Source: Zoroaster sp. YZ-2022
Lineage: Eukaryota > Echinodermata > Asteroidea > Forcipulatida > Zoroasteridae
NCBI GenBank assembly: GCA_029582265.1
Contig: CM055819.1
Span: 12,635,087 to 12,699,086 of the forward strand
Direction of reading: 5' to 3'
DNA length: 64,000 bases
The position numbers were made by a program, and so were the translations under genes. Below, piece after piece: positions 53,641-64,000 of this stretch; position 1 is the first letter of the stretch, and each line of letters begins with the position of its first letter. The notes under the pieces are model-generated. The model did no database searches. It was not told where the DNA came from and worked only from the letters and a program-made list of their open reading frames with translations.

Positions 53641-55600
53641 AAACATTATGAAAACATGATCGGACAACATAAGATTCTGATACCTCAAATAGAAAATGGT
53701 TGAAAGTGTAAAACTGAAACTAATTTTAAATTACGTCTGCACAGGTTCATAACACAGATATTGACTATGACGATGTGTTCGGAATTGGCTTCTTAATTTG
53801 CGTAGAAAATATTTTTCAGACAGAAGAAGTCTGAGGATGGAATCTTAAATTATATTTGTATTTCTGTATTTGAAAAACCATCCTTGACTTCTACTCAGAA
53901 AAAAATCGAAAAACACAGATTTTAATTATTCTTCAGAATGCGCTCCAGTTTGAAAACACAGATATTGACTATGACGATGTGTTCGGAATTGGTTTCTTAA
54001 TTTGTGTAGAAAATATTTTTCAGACCAAGAGGTCTGAGGATGGAATCTTAAATGCATAAATTATATTTGTATTCAGAAACAATTCCATAGGGTAATCCGA
54101 ACACTTTTTAAAATAATTAAGATCGATCCTCTGGTTTCGTGTCTCAATTCAAGTATAATTTCTGTATTTGAAAAAAAAACATCCTTGGACATCTTAACTC
54201 GGGAAAAAAAAAATTGAAACACATTTTGATTATTTCTTCAGAATGAAGGTATTTCAAATTGAAAACACGGATATTAACTTTGACCGAAGAAGTCTGAGGA
54301 TGGATTCTTAAATTATATTTGTATTTAGAAACAATTCCAAAGGGTAATCCGAAGACATTTTAAAATAATTGTTCAGAGTGAGCCTCTGGTTTTGTGTCAA
54401 ATATAATGTCTGTATTTGAAAATCTATCCTTGGACATCTAACTCAGAAAAAACAATATTGAAACACACATTTTGATTATTTCTTCAGAATAATTTAAATC
54501 AGTACATTTTAAATTGAAAACACAGATATTATTAACTTTGAAGAAGTCTTCGGAATTGGTTTCTAAATTTTTGTCGAAAATATTTTTCAGACCGAGAGGT
54601 CTGAGGATGGAATTTTAAATGCATAAATTATATTTGTATTCAGAAACAATTCCAAAGGGTAATGCGAAGACTTTTTAAAATAATTGTTCAGATTGAGCCT
54701 CTTGTTTCGTGTCTCAATTCAAATATAATTTCTGTATTTGAAAATCTATCCTTGGACATTAAACTCGGGGGAAAAAAAATAGAAATACACATTTTGATTA
54801 TTTCTTCAGAATGAAGTCTGAGGATGGAATTTTAAAATAATTGTTCAGATTGAGCCTGTGGTTTCTTGTCTCAATTCAAATATAATTTCTGTATTTGAAA
54901 AACCATCCTTGGACAATCTTAACTCGGGAAAAAAAATCGAAACACACATTTTTATTATTTCTTCAGAATGAAGGTATTTTAAGTCAAAAACACAGATATT
55001 AACTTTGAGGAAGTCTTCGGAATTGGTTTTAAAATTTTTGTCGAAAATATTTTTCCGACCGAAGAAGTCTGAGGATGGAATCTTAAATTATATTTTTATT
55101 TAGAAACAATTCCAAAGGGTAATCCGAAGACTTTTTAAAATAATTGTTCAGATTGAGCCTCTGGTTTCGTGTCTCAATAAAAATATAATTTCTGTATTTA
55201 AAAAAACATCTTTGGACTTCTAGTTCTACTTGAAAAACAAATCGAAACACAGATTTTAATTATTTTATTCAGAATGCGCTCCGGTTCGAAAACACAGATA
55301 TTGACTATGATGATGTGTTCGCAATTGGTTTCATAATTTGCATATAAAATATTTTTCAGACCGAGAGGTCTGATGATGGAATCTTAAATGCATAAATTAT
55401 ATTTGTATTTAGAAACAATTCCAAAAGGTAATTCGAAGACTTTTTAAAATAATTGTTTAAATTGAGCCGCTGGTTTCGTGTCTCAATTTAACTATAATGT
55501 CTGTATTTGAAAACCATCCTTGGACATCAAACTAAGAAAAAAAATCGAAACACACATTTTGATTATATTATTTCTTCAGAATGATTCGAAGGTAGCCTAT
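53640..55600. repeat. Satellite-like array, ~0.31-kb unit
   Basis: About six to seven diverged head-to-tail units. Each contains AACACAGATATT, an AATATTTTTC-CAGAC..GTCTGAGGATGG block, AAACAATTCCA(A/T)AGGGTAA, GAGCCTCTGGTTTCGTGTCT and a CATCCTTGGAC block ending TTCTTCAGAATG. Unit starts near 53953, 54260, 54525, 54985 and 55290 give spacings of mostly 265-307 bp, with one partial unit inserted. Confidence 0.88.
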
Positions 55601-57234
55601 TCTGTAAAGTCGTTGGGATCTGAGGGCTGCAACGGCCGTAGCAAAATATACTATGCGCCCTCAAGTGTTCAACATATTCATTCAAAAAATGCGTCCTGAC
55701 AACATCCGGATATTTTCTAACGCCAAATTTGCATAATCTTTTTTATTACTTTTCTGTTAGCTTAAAAAAAAAAAAATACAAATACAAATTAAATTGCCTG
55801 GAATCTTAATCGTGATATTTCAATTATTTGTTTTATTTGAGTTTGGTGAATTTCAACATCTTTTAGTGGTCACTTGGTGGCGCTGATCACATGGAGTCGC
55901 GCTGTGTGCAGGTAATGAAAATTCCACTTTTCTACCGACTCAAAGTTTTCACAAGAACATCGAAGTCATCTGCAGACACCTGATTAGTGCTTTTTACTAC
56001 AGTGTAAGTAAAAAGGTGAGGACAGCGGGAAATTTCTTTAAAAAATTGGTCAAAGTTGGTGATTTTTGTAAACATGTCAAGCTTGTTTAAAACTCTTTAC
56101 GTACTACAGTACATGTACGCGCGCGTGAACGTGAAGGTATACCCTTCCGATAACATTGCTTCGCAGTCATCTCGCCCCAACACCAATTCGCCCCATATCA
56201 AATCGGCGCTATTGACATGTTGATTTGGAGAAATTTGATATGGGGCGACTTAGTTTTTGGCAAGTTGACTTCGTAGTTTGTATAATACAGGCTTACCACA
56301 CATACACATACTGACAGTGCATGTAGGCTACTTCAAATTGATAATTGGGGACGGAAGTCAGATTCTTATGTTAGTGACTGACGTTAGTGTGCAGTAACAT
56401 TAATTTGAAAAAATATTAATCTAATCCCTTGCAAAGACATCCATGATGCTATATTGGTAAGCAACGTTCATCATAACGTTAATTATTAATTGTTTGTGTA
56501 AATTAAGAAACTAAAAATTGTTGAAAATATGTTCCTCATTAACGTTAGTCGTTTAGGCATGTTAGGCATTATATTAGAAGGGTGTGTAGGGCCCTATACC
56601 AATACAATAAGACCTACCATGCCTATAACAACTAACGTTATACATTTTCAATACTAGTTTCTTTCACACACAATTAATAATTTTGATGAATGTAGGCAGC
56701 CTTACAAAAATCAAACTAAATTGACAAGTTTTTATCAATCACGTCACATTGTAGGCGACTATTTGTAACATGCAATTTTGTTGAAACCTCACCTAGACAA
56801 GACATATGAGCTACAATTACCTAGTGACGTGTTGTCTTTAATGTTTTGACAAAATTGCATGCGAAACATTAAGTCCAATTAACATCTCGCTAACATGACA
56901 CAGTCGCATATGAATTCAAAATAACACAATATTGACAGTCCATTTAAACAATTAGACTTGTCGCCTACAATGTGTCGCATGTGACAAAATCATTGGAAAA
57001 TGTCTATTGCATCACCAATTGTTCAAAATATAGTTTCCTTATATTAGTTTCAGTTTGTTTAATTATTTTCTTGAGGCCCCCTACATGCCCTACCACGTCC
57101 AAACATGCTATTGTATACTCGGTTTTAATAATGTTACGATCCGAAAATCTTCAAACTATAGGTGAATGCAAATTACTCAAAAAGCCTGAATTTTCTCAGA
57201 TGCAACAAAGAAATCAAACAAGGTCACACTGATA
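55601..57234. other. Intergenic stretch, no gene recognised
   Basis: A 1.6-kb stretch between the satellite array and the Gmr1-like LTR. It contains GTAACATG/CATGTAAC words and short repeats but no convincing exon. 57100-57234 may still belong to the LTR flank. Confidence 0.4.
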
Positions 57235-57991
57235 TAAAGAACAAAGAAACAAAGTGATTTAATAATGAAATATCAACCGCTTCAAATATCGATGGGGTTT
57301 AACAAGCGTACAATGATTAGGGTAAACAAGTGTACATTAAGAAAATATCTTATACTAAATAAGAAGAAGATCTTACGGGCGAGGACTGAGCAGGCTCCAG
57401 CGAAAACGACACCAAAAACAGTTCTGCGACACGGTGTAAATAGAGCTGGGCGTGGGGCGAATTCACCTCCAACAAAAGGCCGGAAATAGACGAAACCACG
57501 GGGACGCAAGTCGACTACCGTGACAAAAATATGGGAAAGAAGAAATCCAAAAAATACTGAACTGTAGATTTAGTTCACAAAATGTCTCTTCCGGAATTAA
57601 ATTCAGCTCTCAGACACTTCACTCGGTCCAGACGAACTTTCTCAAATCACTCCACAGACGAGTCGTAAGCGACATCACAGGTCCTAGTGGGTGTACATTG
57701 AAGTATCGATATAGTCTCATCAACTCCTGTTTACCGAAGTCTTGGTTTGCTCAAGTCCTGCCTAAATTCCTCTACCAGCCCGTATTTATAATTTTTAATC
57801 CCTTCTAGAAAATACTAAAGGTTTCTTCTTCACTTCACTTCTAGAAATATCTGTTAAATTACATCATTTTCCAAAAATAAACTTCCAGAACGTTCTATTC
57901 ATAACCCGTAAACATAATCCCGCCCCCTTTGGGGTCAACACGCGGTCACGCACGGATTATCTCCACATACAGTTTGTGTGTATATGTAACA
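57235..57991 (-). repeat. Putative 3' LTR of the Gmr1-like element
   Basis: On the minus strand a purine tract (GGGGGGAGA) is followed by TGTTACATATACAC at 57991, a typical polypurine tract/LTR border. Within it are a TATAAATA box at about 57782-57790 and Pol II promoter-like spacing. The inner border near 57235 is a guess because the 5' LTR is not in the window. Confidence 0.6.
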
Positions 57992-58140
57992 TCTCCCCCC
58001 ATAAAATAAAGAAAATTTACAGAAGGAAATTTTCGTTTCAAAAAGAAATTTTAACAAACTTATAACAAAGTTTAAACAGTTATGCCTGGCTAAGACTTCT
58101 TACAGTAATAACAAAATAAGTCTTATTAAGTACAATCTTT

Positions 58141-58328
58141 TAAACTCTGGACAGAGCATCAGCAATAATATTGCTCTTTCCGGCAAAATGAACAATCTTG
58201 AGTGGATAGGGTTGCAAAATCAAACTCCACCGAAATAATCTTTGGTTATTGGTCTTGAATATCTCCAAAAACACAAGTGATTATGATCAGTATAAGTGAT
58301 CGTCTCTCCAGCACCATTGGTTATATAC
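58141..58328 (-). pseudogene. RNase H C-terminal segment of Gmr1-like pol
   Basis: The minus-strand translation resumes the RNase H domain after the hAT insertion: TYTDHNHL (the catalytic TDH region), then after one frameshift FLEIFKTNNQRLFRW and IVHFAGKSNIIADALSR, the usual C-terminal His-Ala-Asp-Leu-Ser-Arg signature, followed by a stop near 58141. Confidence 0.88.
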
Positions 58329-58852
58329 CAGTGTTGGAACAAAGGCTTTGATCCTCAAGGCCAAGGGCAAGGCCAAGGCTTTGACCCTCAAGGCTTAACC
58401 CTCAAGGCCAAGGCCAAGGCCCTCTAGTATAAAATTACTACTAATATAAAACATGTCACATCATAACGAATCGCTTATAGTAAGAATAAAAACTTTTCTT
58501 TATTTGCAATCAAAGTATTCACGTACAAATATACGACTGAGTAGAAGTTCAGGTCTTCGTGGATACCATTTAAATATAACAAAAAGAATGGTTTGCTTCC
58601 ATACTGATGCACATTAATCTAAACCGAGTATAACAAAAGGGGGATCTAAGAACGGCTGTTTTAACTGATGTTACCTCGTTATTATGTAACATGGAAGTAA
58701 TTTTATTTTCTGGGCCAACATGGTTAGAAATATTAGCATTACCTAAAACAGACCAGACTATATTCACCCAGAATTTGTCAAAAATGTTGGACCAAAATCC
58801 ATTGAATGGCTTCGAGATTACTTCAGCACCTGTATCAAAGTTCAGAAAAGTA

Positions 58853-60110
58853 ATGGTAATTCTCAAACTAAACAAGGCCGCCGAAGACCCGGGCAGCTAC
58901 CGTCCAATAAGCCTACTGTGCATAATCTACAAAGTGATGGAGAGACGAATATACAATCGTATCCAACCCTGATCGAAACGTCGAGTTGTACCCCCAGTTC
59001 TTTTCAGAACTAATTACTACTCAATTGAGATTCCACATGGTGTCACCGCAATTAGTCTTACGTATCCAACCCATTGTGGATCCTCAACTCCCACCTGAGC
59101 AGGCTGGCTTTCGTACAGGACGCTGTACAACAGACCAAGTAACACTCCTCACAGAATACATATAGGACAACTTCCAAAAAGGTCTCAAGAATGGTGCTGT
59201 ACTGGTCGATATATCAGCAGCATATGACACGGTATGGCATAAAGGTCTTGCCCTAAAACTACACAAAATCATACCTGATAAAACCTTTAGTAAACTTTCT
59301 CATGACAATGACCACTTGCAGAAGCTTTACAATGACGGTTGGCGAAGAAACCAGTAAAAAATGCTTCCTGAAAAACGGGGTCCTGCAGAGCTCAGTGCTC
59401 GCAGCGATTTAACTCAACATTAACACTGCTGACCTACCAACCACTGTCTCAAAGTAATACATCCACGCAGATGACATAGCACTCTTAACCTCTGCCAAAA
59501 ACTTTAACAAGCTTGAAACAACACTTGGCACCGATATGGAATCCTTAAGCCATTACTTCAAAAACTGGAGACTCCGACTTAACATCACCAAAACTGTTTA
59601 GCAACTAGACTGGCTAACTACAAAATCAAAGTCGTTTGCAATGGCACAACCATCCCGTATGATAATTTCCCCAAGTATCTTGGTGTTACACAAACCCACA
59701 AACTGCTAGAAATTAGCACTGTATCGCACCCAAAGACTTGGGCACTAAACACGTGGCGGAATATGTGGCAAGAATCATAATCCAGGACGTGGATATTATA
59801 ACTACATTTCCTCACCTTCTACCAACCCACCAGGATGCAATCTACATCGCCACTGCTGGGTCAAACTTACCAGACTAAGAACTGGCCATGGCCGATTTGG
59901 ACATAACATGCTCCGCATGGGACTAAGTGACAACGTATGTACCTGTGGTCATGATGACCAGACTGTACATCACATCGTTCATGACTGTATTATTTACAGA
60001 TGTGATGGAAATTTAACTGAACTCGACCAGTCTGCATTAAACTGGATCCATAACCTAACCTTGTCATGTTAACTTTGTATGAACCATACGATAAATAAAT
60101 AAATAAAGCA
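58853..60110 (+). pseudogene. LINE RT fragment inside the hAT element
   Basis: Plus-strand Jockey/CR1-like RT remnant: VMVILKLNKAAEDPGSYRPI and SLLCIIYKVMERRIYN, an interruption at 58970-59060, then PPEQAGFRTGRCTTDQV, AVLVDISAAYDTVWH and later YIHADDIALL (ADD in place of the usual FADD region). A C-terminal RTGHGRFGHNM and HDDQTVHHIVHDC zinc-like segment is also present. Stops and frameshifts are scattered. The end is an A/T-rich ATAAATAAATAAATAAA tail. Confidence 0.85.
58970..59060. mobile_element. 91-bp Penelope family A insertion in the LINE
   Basis: Starts TGATCGAAACGTCGAG and ends GCAATTAGTCTTA, the family A 3' tail beginning inside helix II of the hammerhead-like motif. It is flanked by the exact 12-bp direct repeat CGTATCCAACCC (58958-58969, 59061-59072). 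Removing it and one repeat restores the frame of the surrounding RT. Confidence 0.93.
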
Positions 60111-60601
60111 GTCCACAGCACAAATCTGATGATGTTCTATCTACCCCATATAACTATGCAAGTTAAGTATAATTATATCTCCCTGGCCCCACAAGTACAT
60201 GTATACAGAAAATTATTATAGCTTTGTTTTGGGGGAAGCAGCAAAATGTACATGGTAACAAAATGTGATGCTGTAAAAGTGAAAGTGTGTCAACACACAA
60301 ATCTAGGGTGTTTTCCCTCCTCCATGGTAAACATGATTAAATTAGATACTGCAGACTTTGCAGACAGCTGACTCCAAGTTGTATGTTTGCAGAAAAGCAA
60401 AATTTCAAACAAATTTACCTGAAAAATTCAAATATCGATGGGCCTTGAAGAGCAAGGCCCTAAAGTTGCAAGGCTTTGACCCTCAAGGTCAAGGCCAAGG
60501 CTAAAGCTTTTGCCCTCAACCCTTAAGGCTAAGGCCAAGGCCCTAAAATCAAGCCTTAAGGCCAAGGCTCAGCATCAAGGCACTACATCACTGTTATATA
60601 C

Positions 60602-63470
60602 ACTTCAAAGTGTTGTAGGGCAAGGACCAGACCTAACGCCTCTTTTTCGATGGTGGGGTATTTTGCCTGGTATTTATTCAGTTTCTTTGAGAAGTAACTA
60701 ATCGGTCGCTCGATGCCTGACTCATCTTCTTGGAGCAAAACCGCTCCGACACCAACATCACTGGCGTCAATGGCTATTTTAAACGCCTTGTCAAACTTTG
60801 GCGCAGCCAGAACCGGTTCGTTCGTTAGAATGGCTTTCAATTTCTGAAATGCATTTTGGCATGAGTCAGACCAAACAAACTTCACATTTTTCTGTAAAAG
60901 TTTAGTCAATGGAGTCGCAATAGTGCTGAAGTTTGGAACAAACTTTCTGTAAAATCCACTCATACCCAGGAATCTCATCAATTCTCTCTTCCCTGTGGGT
61001 ACGGGAAAATCTTGAATGGCTTGAATCTTTGCTACTCGTGGTAGCACATGACCTTGACCGACCACATGACCTAAGTAGGTCACTGTTGCTTTGGCAAACT
61101 CACTCTTTTTGAGATTTACCACCAGGTTTGCTTTTGAAAGCTTATCAAACAGGGCACTCATGTGTTTCAGATGGTCTTCCCAGCTATCGCTGTATACCAA
61201 AATGTCATCAATATAGACAACACAATTTTCTAGCCCAGCAATGACTTGACTCATCATTCTCTGAAACGTAGCCGGGGCATTTTTCATCCCAAAGGGCATC
61301 GTTTTACATTGGTACAGACCATCGGGTGTCACAAACGCCGAAATTTCTTTGGCTCGGTCAGTCAAGGGCACTTGCCAATATCCCTTTAACAAGTCTACTT
61401 TACTGACAAATGCAGAATTTCCCACCCGATCAATGCAGTCTTCTAACCTAGGGATAGGATATGAATCAGTCTTAGTTTCTGCATTGACTTTTCGATAATC
61501 TATACAAAATCTAAGAGTACCGTTAGGCTTTGGTACCATGACAATGGGAGAACTCCAAGAACTCTGACTAGGTTCTATAATATCATGCTCTATCATGAAC
61601 TTAACCTCTTCCCGAACCTTCGATAATTTGTTAGGATTAAGTCAGTAAAGTGCCTGTTTTATCGGCCTTGAATTTCCTACATCAACATCATGAACTGCCA
61701 CCGACGTACGGCCCGGTTTGTCAGAACAAATTTGCTCGTACTTTTGGAGTAGGTTTGATAAATCTGTCCGTTTGTCATTGTGCAAATGGCCAAGGATTTC
61801 ATCCAAGTTAGCCAGAATTTCAGAATTTGAAAGCTGAACAGCGAAAAACTCAAGTTCAGACGTTTTTGTCTCGAGGTCTTCATTACATGAATTGTCATCG
61901 TCGGGTTTTAACTCAATAACAGCTACCCCAACTGGTTGACCAAAATTATCGCGCTCATAATACTTCTTGAGCATGTTAACATGACAAACTCTTTGGTTCT
62001 TTCTTCGGTCTGGGGTACTGATTACGTAATTAACATCATTGAGTTTCTTTTGGATACAGTAGGGCCCACTAAACTTCGCTTTAAGGGGCTCGCCAGGCAG
62101 AGGCAACAGCACTAGTACTTTCTCGCCGGGTTTAAAGATGCGGACCTCAGATTTCTTGTCTGCTCTTGTCTTCATGACCCGTTGAGACACCTTGAGATGT
62201 TCTTGTGCCACAGAACACGCCTTGGATAACCTCTCTTTGAAGTTCGACACATAGTCGAGCAGATTGGTCTCATCCTCCTCTGCCAAAAATCTCTCCTTAA
62301 TTAGTTTCAAAGGCCCCCTCACCTCATGACCGTAGACCAACTCAAACGGAGTAAAACCAGTTGACTCGTTCGGTGAGTCCCTAGTGGCAAACAACAGAAA
62401 GGGAATTCCTTTGTCCCAATCTTCTGGAAAATCCTCACAGTATGCTCTTATCATATTCTTGAGGGTTTGGTGGTACCTCTCCAGAGCTCCCTGAGACTGC
62501 GGGTGATATGCAGATGATTTCAACTGCTTGATCCCCAGCTCACGCAGGACTTCCTGAAACACACCCGACATGAAATTAGACCCCTGATCGGACTGCACTT
62601 CTTTCGGTAAACCATATCTTGTGAAAAACTGCATAAGAGCCTCAACAACAACTTTGGCTGTTATCTTCCTCAGTGGAATGGCCTCAGGAAATGTGGTTGA
62701 CAAATCCATGATGGTCAACAAAAACTGATGCCCGGACTTTGTCCGCGGTAGAGGACCAACACAATCCACAAGGACTCTTGTAAATGGCTCATCAAATGCA
62801 GGAATCGGTATCATCGGTGCAGGCTTGATTGATGGCTGTGGTTTCCCCACCATCTGACACGTATGGCACGTCTTGAAGAATTCCACCACATATTGGTGTA
62901 GCTTAGGCCAATAAAAATGTGCCATGACTCTAGCTTGAGTCTTTCTGATGCCAAGATGACCTGCAACCAGAATCTCGTGAGCAGTTCTCAAGATCTCATC
63001 ACGGTAACACGGAGAAATAACAATTTGATGGACAATACTCCATTCTTCATCAGCTGGTCTCTGGGTAGGTCTCCATTTCCTCATTAACACGCCCAACTTG
63101 ACGTAGAAGCATTCTGGAATCCCCTGAGCCTCTTCCTCAGAACACGCTGTCTGGGCGAGCTTCCTCAAATCTGGGTCCGCTTTCTGCTTCTCTATAAGCG
63201 AGGATCGGCTAAATTTAGCATCTTGAGACACTCCCTCATTTTCTTCGAAATTATTGAAAAAAGTTTCAGCCAGCCAAACACCAGAGTCCTCCTCTATAGG
63301 TACTGACTCTGCAACTTCCTTTTCCGCCTGTTTCATCTGAGATCTTGTCACTGCACATTCGGGGAAGATTTCTGGGAACTCCTCCAAAGAATGAATTTCT
63401 GGCTCATCCACAGGTTCACCAGAGACAATAGGGGATGCCGATACTTTACCTCCCGCAACCAACGGCGCAC
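60602..63470 (-). pseudogene. Gmr1-like pol: integrase then reverse transcriptase
   Basis: A continuous minus-strand frame with one in-frame TGA (61642-61644) where an Arg codon is expected. From the N-terminal side: a VTRSQ protease-linker-like motif, the integrase H2C2 zinc finger (AHEILVAGHLG, FFKTCHTCQMVGK), and the integrase core with the three acidic sites in VDCVGPLP, VQSDQGSNFMSGVF and SQGALERYHQTLKNM. A GPY-type module (FSGPYCIQKKL) follows. After this come the RT segments HDIIEPSQSSWSSPIVMV, FCIDYRKVN, MPFGMKNAPATFQR and the catalytic VVYIDDILVYS, then RNase H start IAIDASDVGVGAVL. The frame is cut at 60602 by the hAT element. One nonsense codon implies a recent loss of function. 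Confidence 0.93.
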
Positions 63471-63670
63471 CCAAGGGGGGGGGCTTGGGGGGCTTGAGCC
63501 CCCCCGAAGAGGGTCCCCGAAAAAAAAAAGGCAGGGAAAAACGGGAAAAGGAGAGAGAGAGAGGGGGGGGGGGAAGTTGCAAATGTGTTTTTCCCCCCCG
63601 GCCCGGCGGCAAGGTGGATTTCTTTTCATCTTATGCCACTCGCATTTTGTTCTTTCTGCCAAAATTATTT
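63471..63670. repeat. G/C-rich low-complexity repeat replacing gag/protease
   Basis: GGGGCTTGGGGGGCTTGAGC, A runs, GAGAGAGAGAG and C runs lie where protease and gag sequence would be expected. The open frame running into pol through this block (an MPPGRGG start) is an artefact of composition. Confidence 0.7.
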
Positions 63671-63788
63671 AAATTTTATTATGATGCCTCATGAAATCTC
63701 ACTATAATCGTTTAAACTTGCAACAATAACATTTATCATTTGCAAGTTGAAACCAACGTGCCAATTTGTCCGGGCTAAAATATATTTT

Positions 63789-64000
63789 NNNNNNNNNNNN
63801 NNNNNNNNNNNNNNNNNNNNNNNNNNNNNNNNNNNNNNNNNNNNNNNNNNNNNNNNNNNNNNNNNNNNNNNNNNNNNNNNNNNNNNNNNNNNNNNNNNNN
63901 NNNNNNNNNNNNNNNNNNNNNNNNNNNNNNNNNNNNNNNNNNNNNNNNNNNNNNNNNNNNNNNNNNNNNNNNNNNNNNNNNNNNNNNNNNNNNNNNNNNN
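63789..64000. other. Assembly gap (N)
   Basis: All positions are N. The missing 5' part of the Gmr1-like element may lie beyond it. Confidence 1.

Larger units (their letters stand above)
58329..60593. mobile_element. hAT-type non-autonomous transposon in RNase H
   Basis: Starts CAGTGTTGGAAC and ends with the inverse of CAGTGATGTAGTGCC. It is flanked by the exact 8-bp direct repeat TTATATAC (58321-58328, 60594-60601). CAGTG ends plus an 8-bp duplication are hAT hallmarks. Both subterminal zones are packed with AAGGCCAAGGC and GGCTTTGACCCTCAAGG words. The interior holds a LINE fragment but no recognisable hAT transposase. Confidence 0.92.
57992..63470 (-). mobile_element. Gmr1-like Ty3/Gypsy retrotransposon, pol region
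   Basis: The minus-strand pol has integrase first, then RT and RNase H, followed by the putative 3' LTR. Gag and protease are missing: at about 63470 the sequence changes to a G/C-rich repeat. RNase H is interrupted by a hAT-type insertion (58329-60593). Integrase-before-RT order in a Ty3/Gypsy-type pol is the defining feature of Gmr1-like elements, described from fish and other deuterostomes. Confidence 0.88.

Noticed and set aside
55860..56020. Possible first exon of a downstream gene (CTGTGTGCAG/GTAATG)
   Set aside because: Only a donor-like match. No coding similarity and no promoter evidence.
57265..57509. Open frames in the region of the putative LTR
   Set aside because: They lie inside the LTR-like sequence and have no similarity to a known protein.
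63471..63612. N-terminal extension of the Gmr1-like pol frame beginning MPPGRGG
   Set aside because: It is translated from a G/C- and purine-rich low-complexity block that replaces the expected protease/gag sequence.

Overview
The window is a piece of an animal nuclear genome: AT-rich, with spliced genes, huge introns and a dense load of eukaryotic transposons. It carries one recognisable host gene on the + strand, the outer-arm axonemal dynein intermediate chain 2 gene (DNAI2). Twelve coding exons run from 9889 to 52668. All have GT/AG borders and compatible phases, and they encode about 538 residues with five WD-type blocks and an acidic tail ending in a stop. The first roughly 60 residues expected for the family were not found and probably lie upstream of the window. 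The transposon set (three Penelope-like families, an RTE-like LINE, a Gmr1-like Ty3/Gypsy element, tRNA-derived SINEs) and scattered TACATGTA tracts fit a marine invertebrate deuterostome such as an echinoderm or hemichordate. That placement is inference; the species cannot be named from the sequence.

Layout. 1-9888: upstream of the first visible exon, with a Penelope 3' end (340-1205), two copies of a TTGGTG-rich element (1330-4355), a LINE 3' end, a ~158-bp tandem repeat, and a 2.07-kb TIR element (7188-9260). 9889-52668: DNAI2. Intron 2 holds a foldback element with a second Penelope family inside it. Intron 3 holds a decayed third Penelope family interrupted by two DNA transposons. Intron 4 holds an RTE-like LINE, MITEs and a long CT tract. 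Intron 5 holds a tRNA-like SINE array, a 3.56-kb TIR element and a palindromic Penelope dimer. The later introns hold MITEs and SINEs. 53640-55600: a satellite-like array of ~0.31-kb units. 57235-63470, minus strand: a Gmr1-like retrotransposon with integrase before reverse transcriptase. It is broken by a hAT-type element, which contains a LINE fragment, which contains a 91-bp Penelope insertion. 63789-64000 is an assembly gap (N).

The most unusual observations are these. (1) Paralogous repeat copies within the window differ repeatedly by exact insertion of ACATGT at a TA dinucleotide, giving TACATGTA. (2) Penelope termini are inserted as tiny or palindromic pieces with 11-13 bp target duplications, and carry hammerhead-ribozyme-like hairpins. 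(3) The Gmr1-like element has IN-before-RT order and four-level nesting with readable target duplications. (4) Two DNA transposons share the same 12-bp terminal repeat and 4-bp target duplications but carry entirely different repeated internal words.

All coordinates and comparisons were made by eye; no alignment or database search was run.
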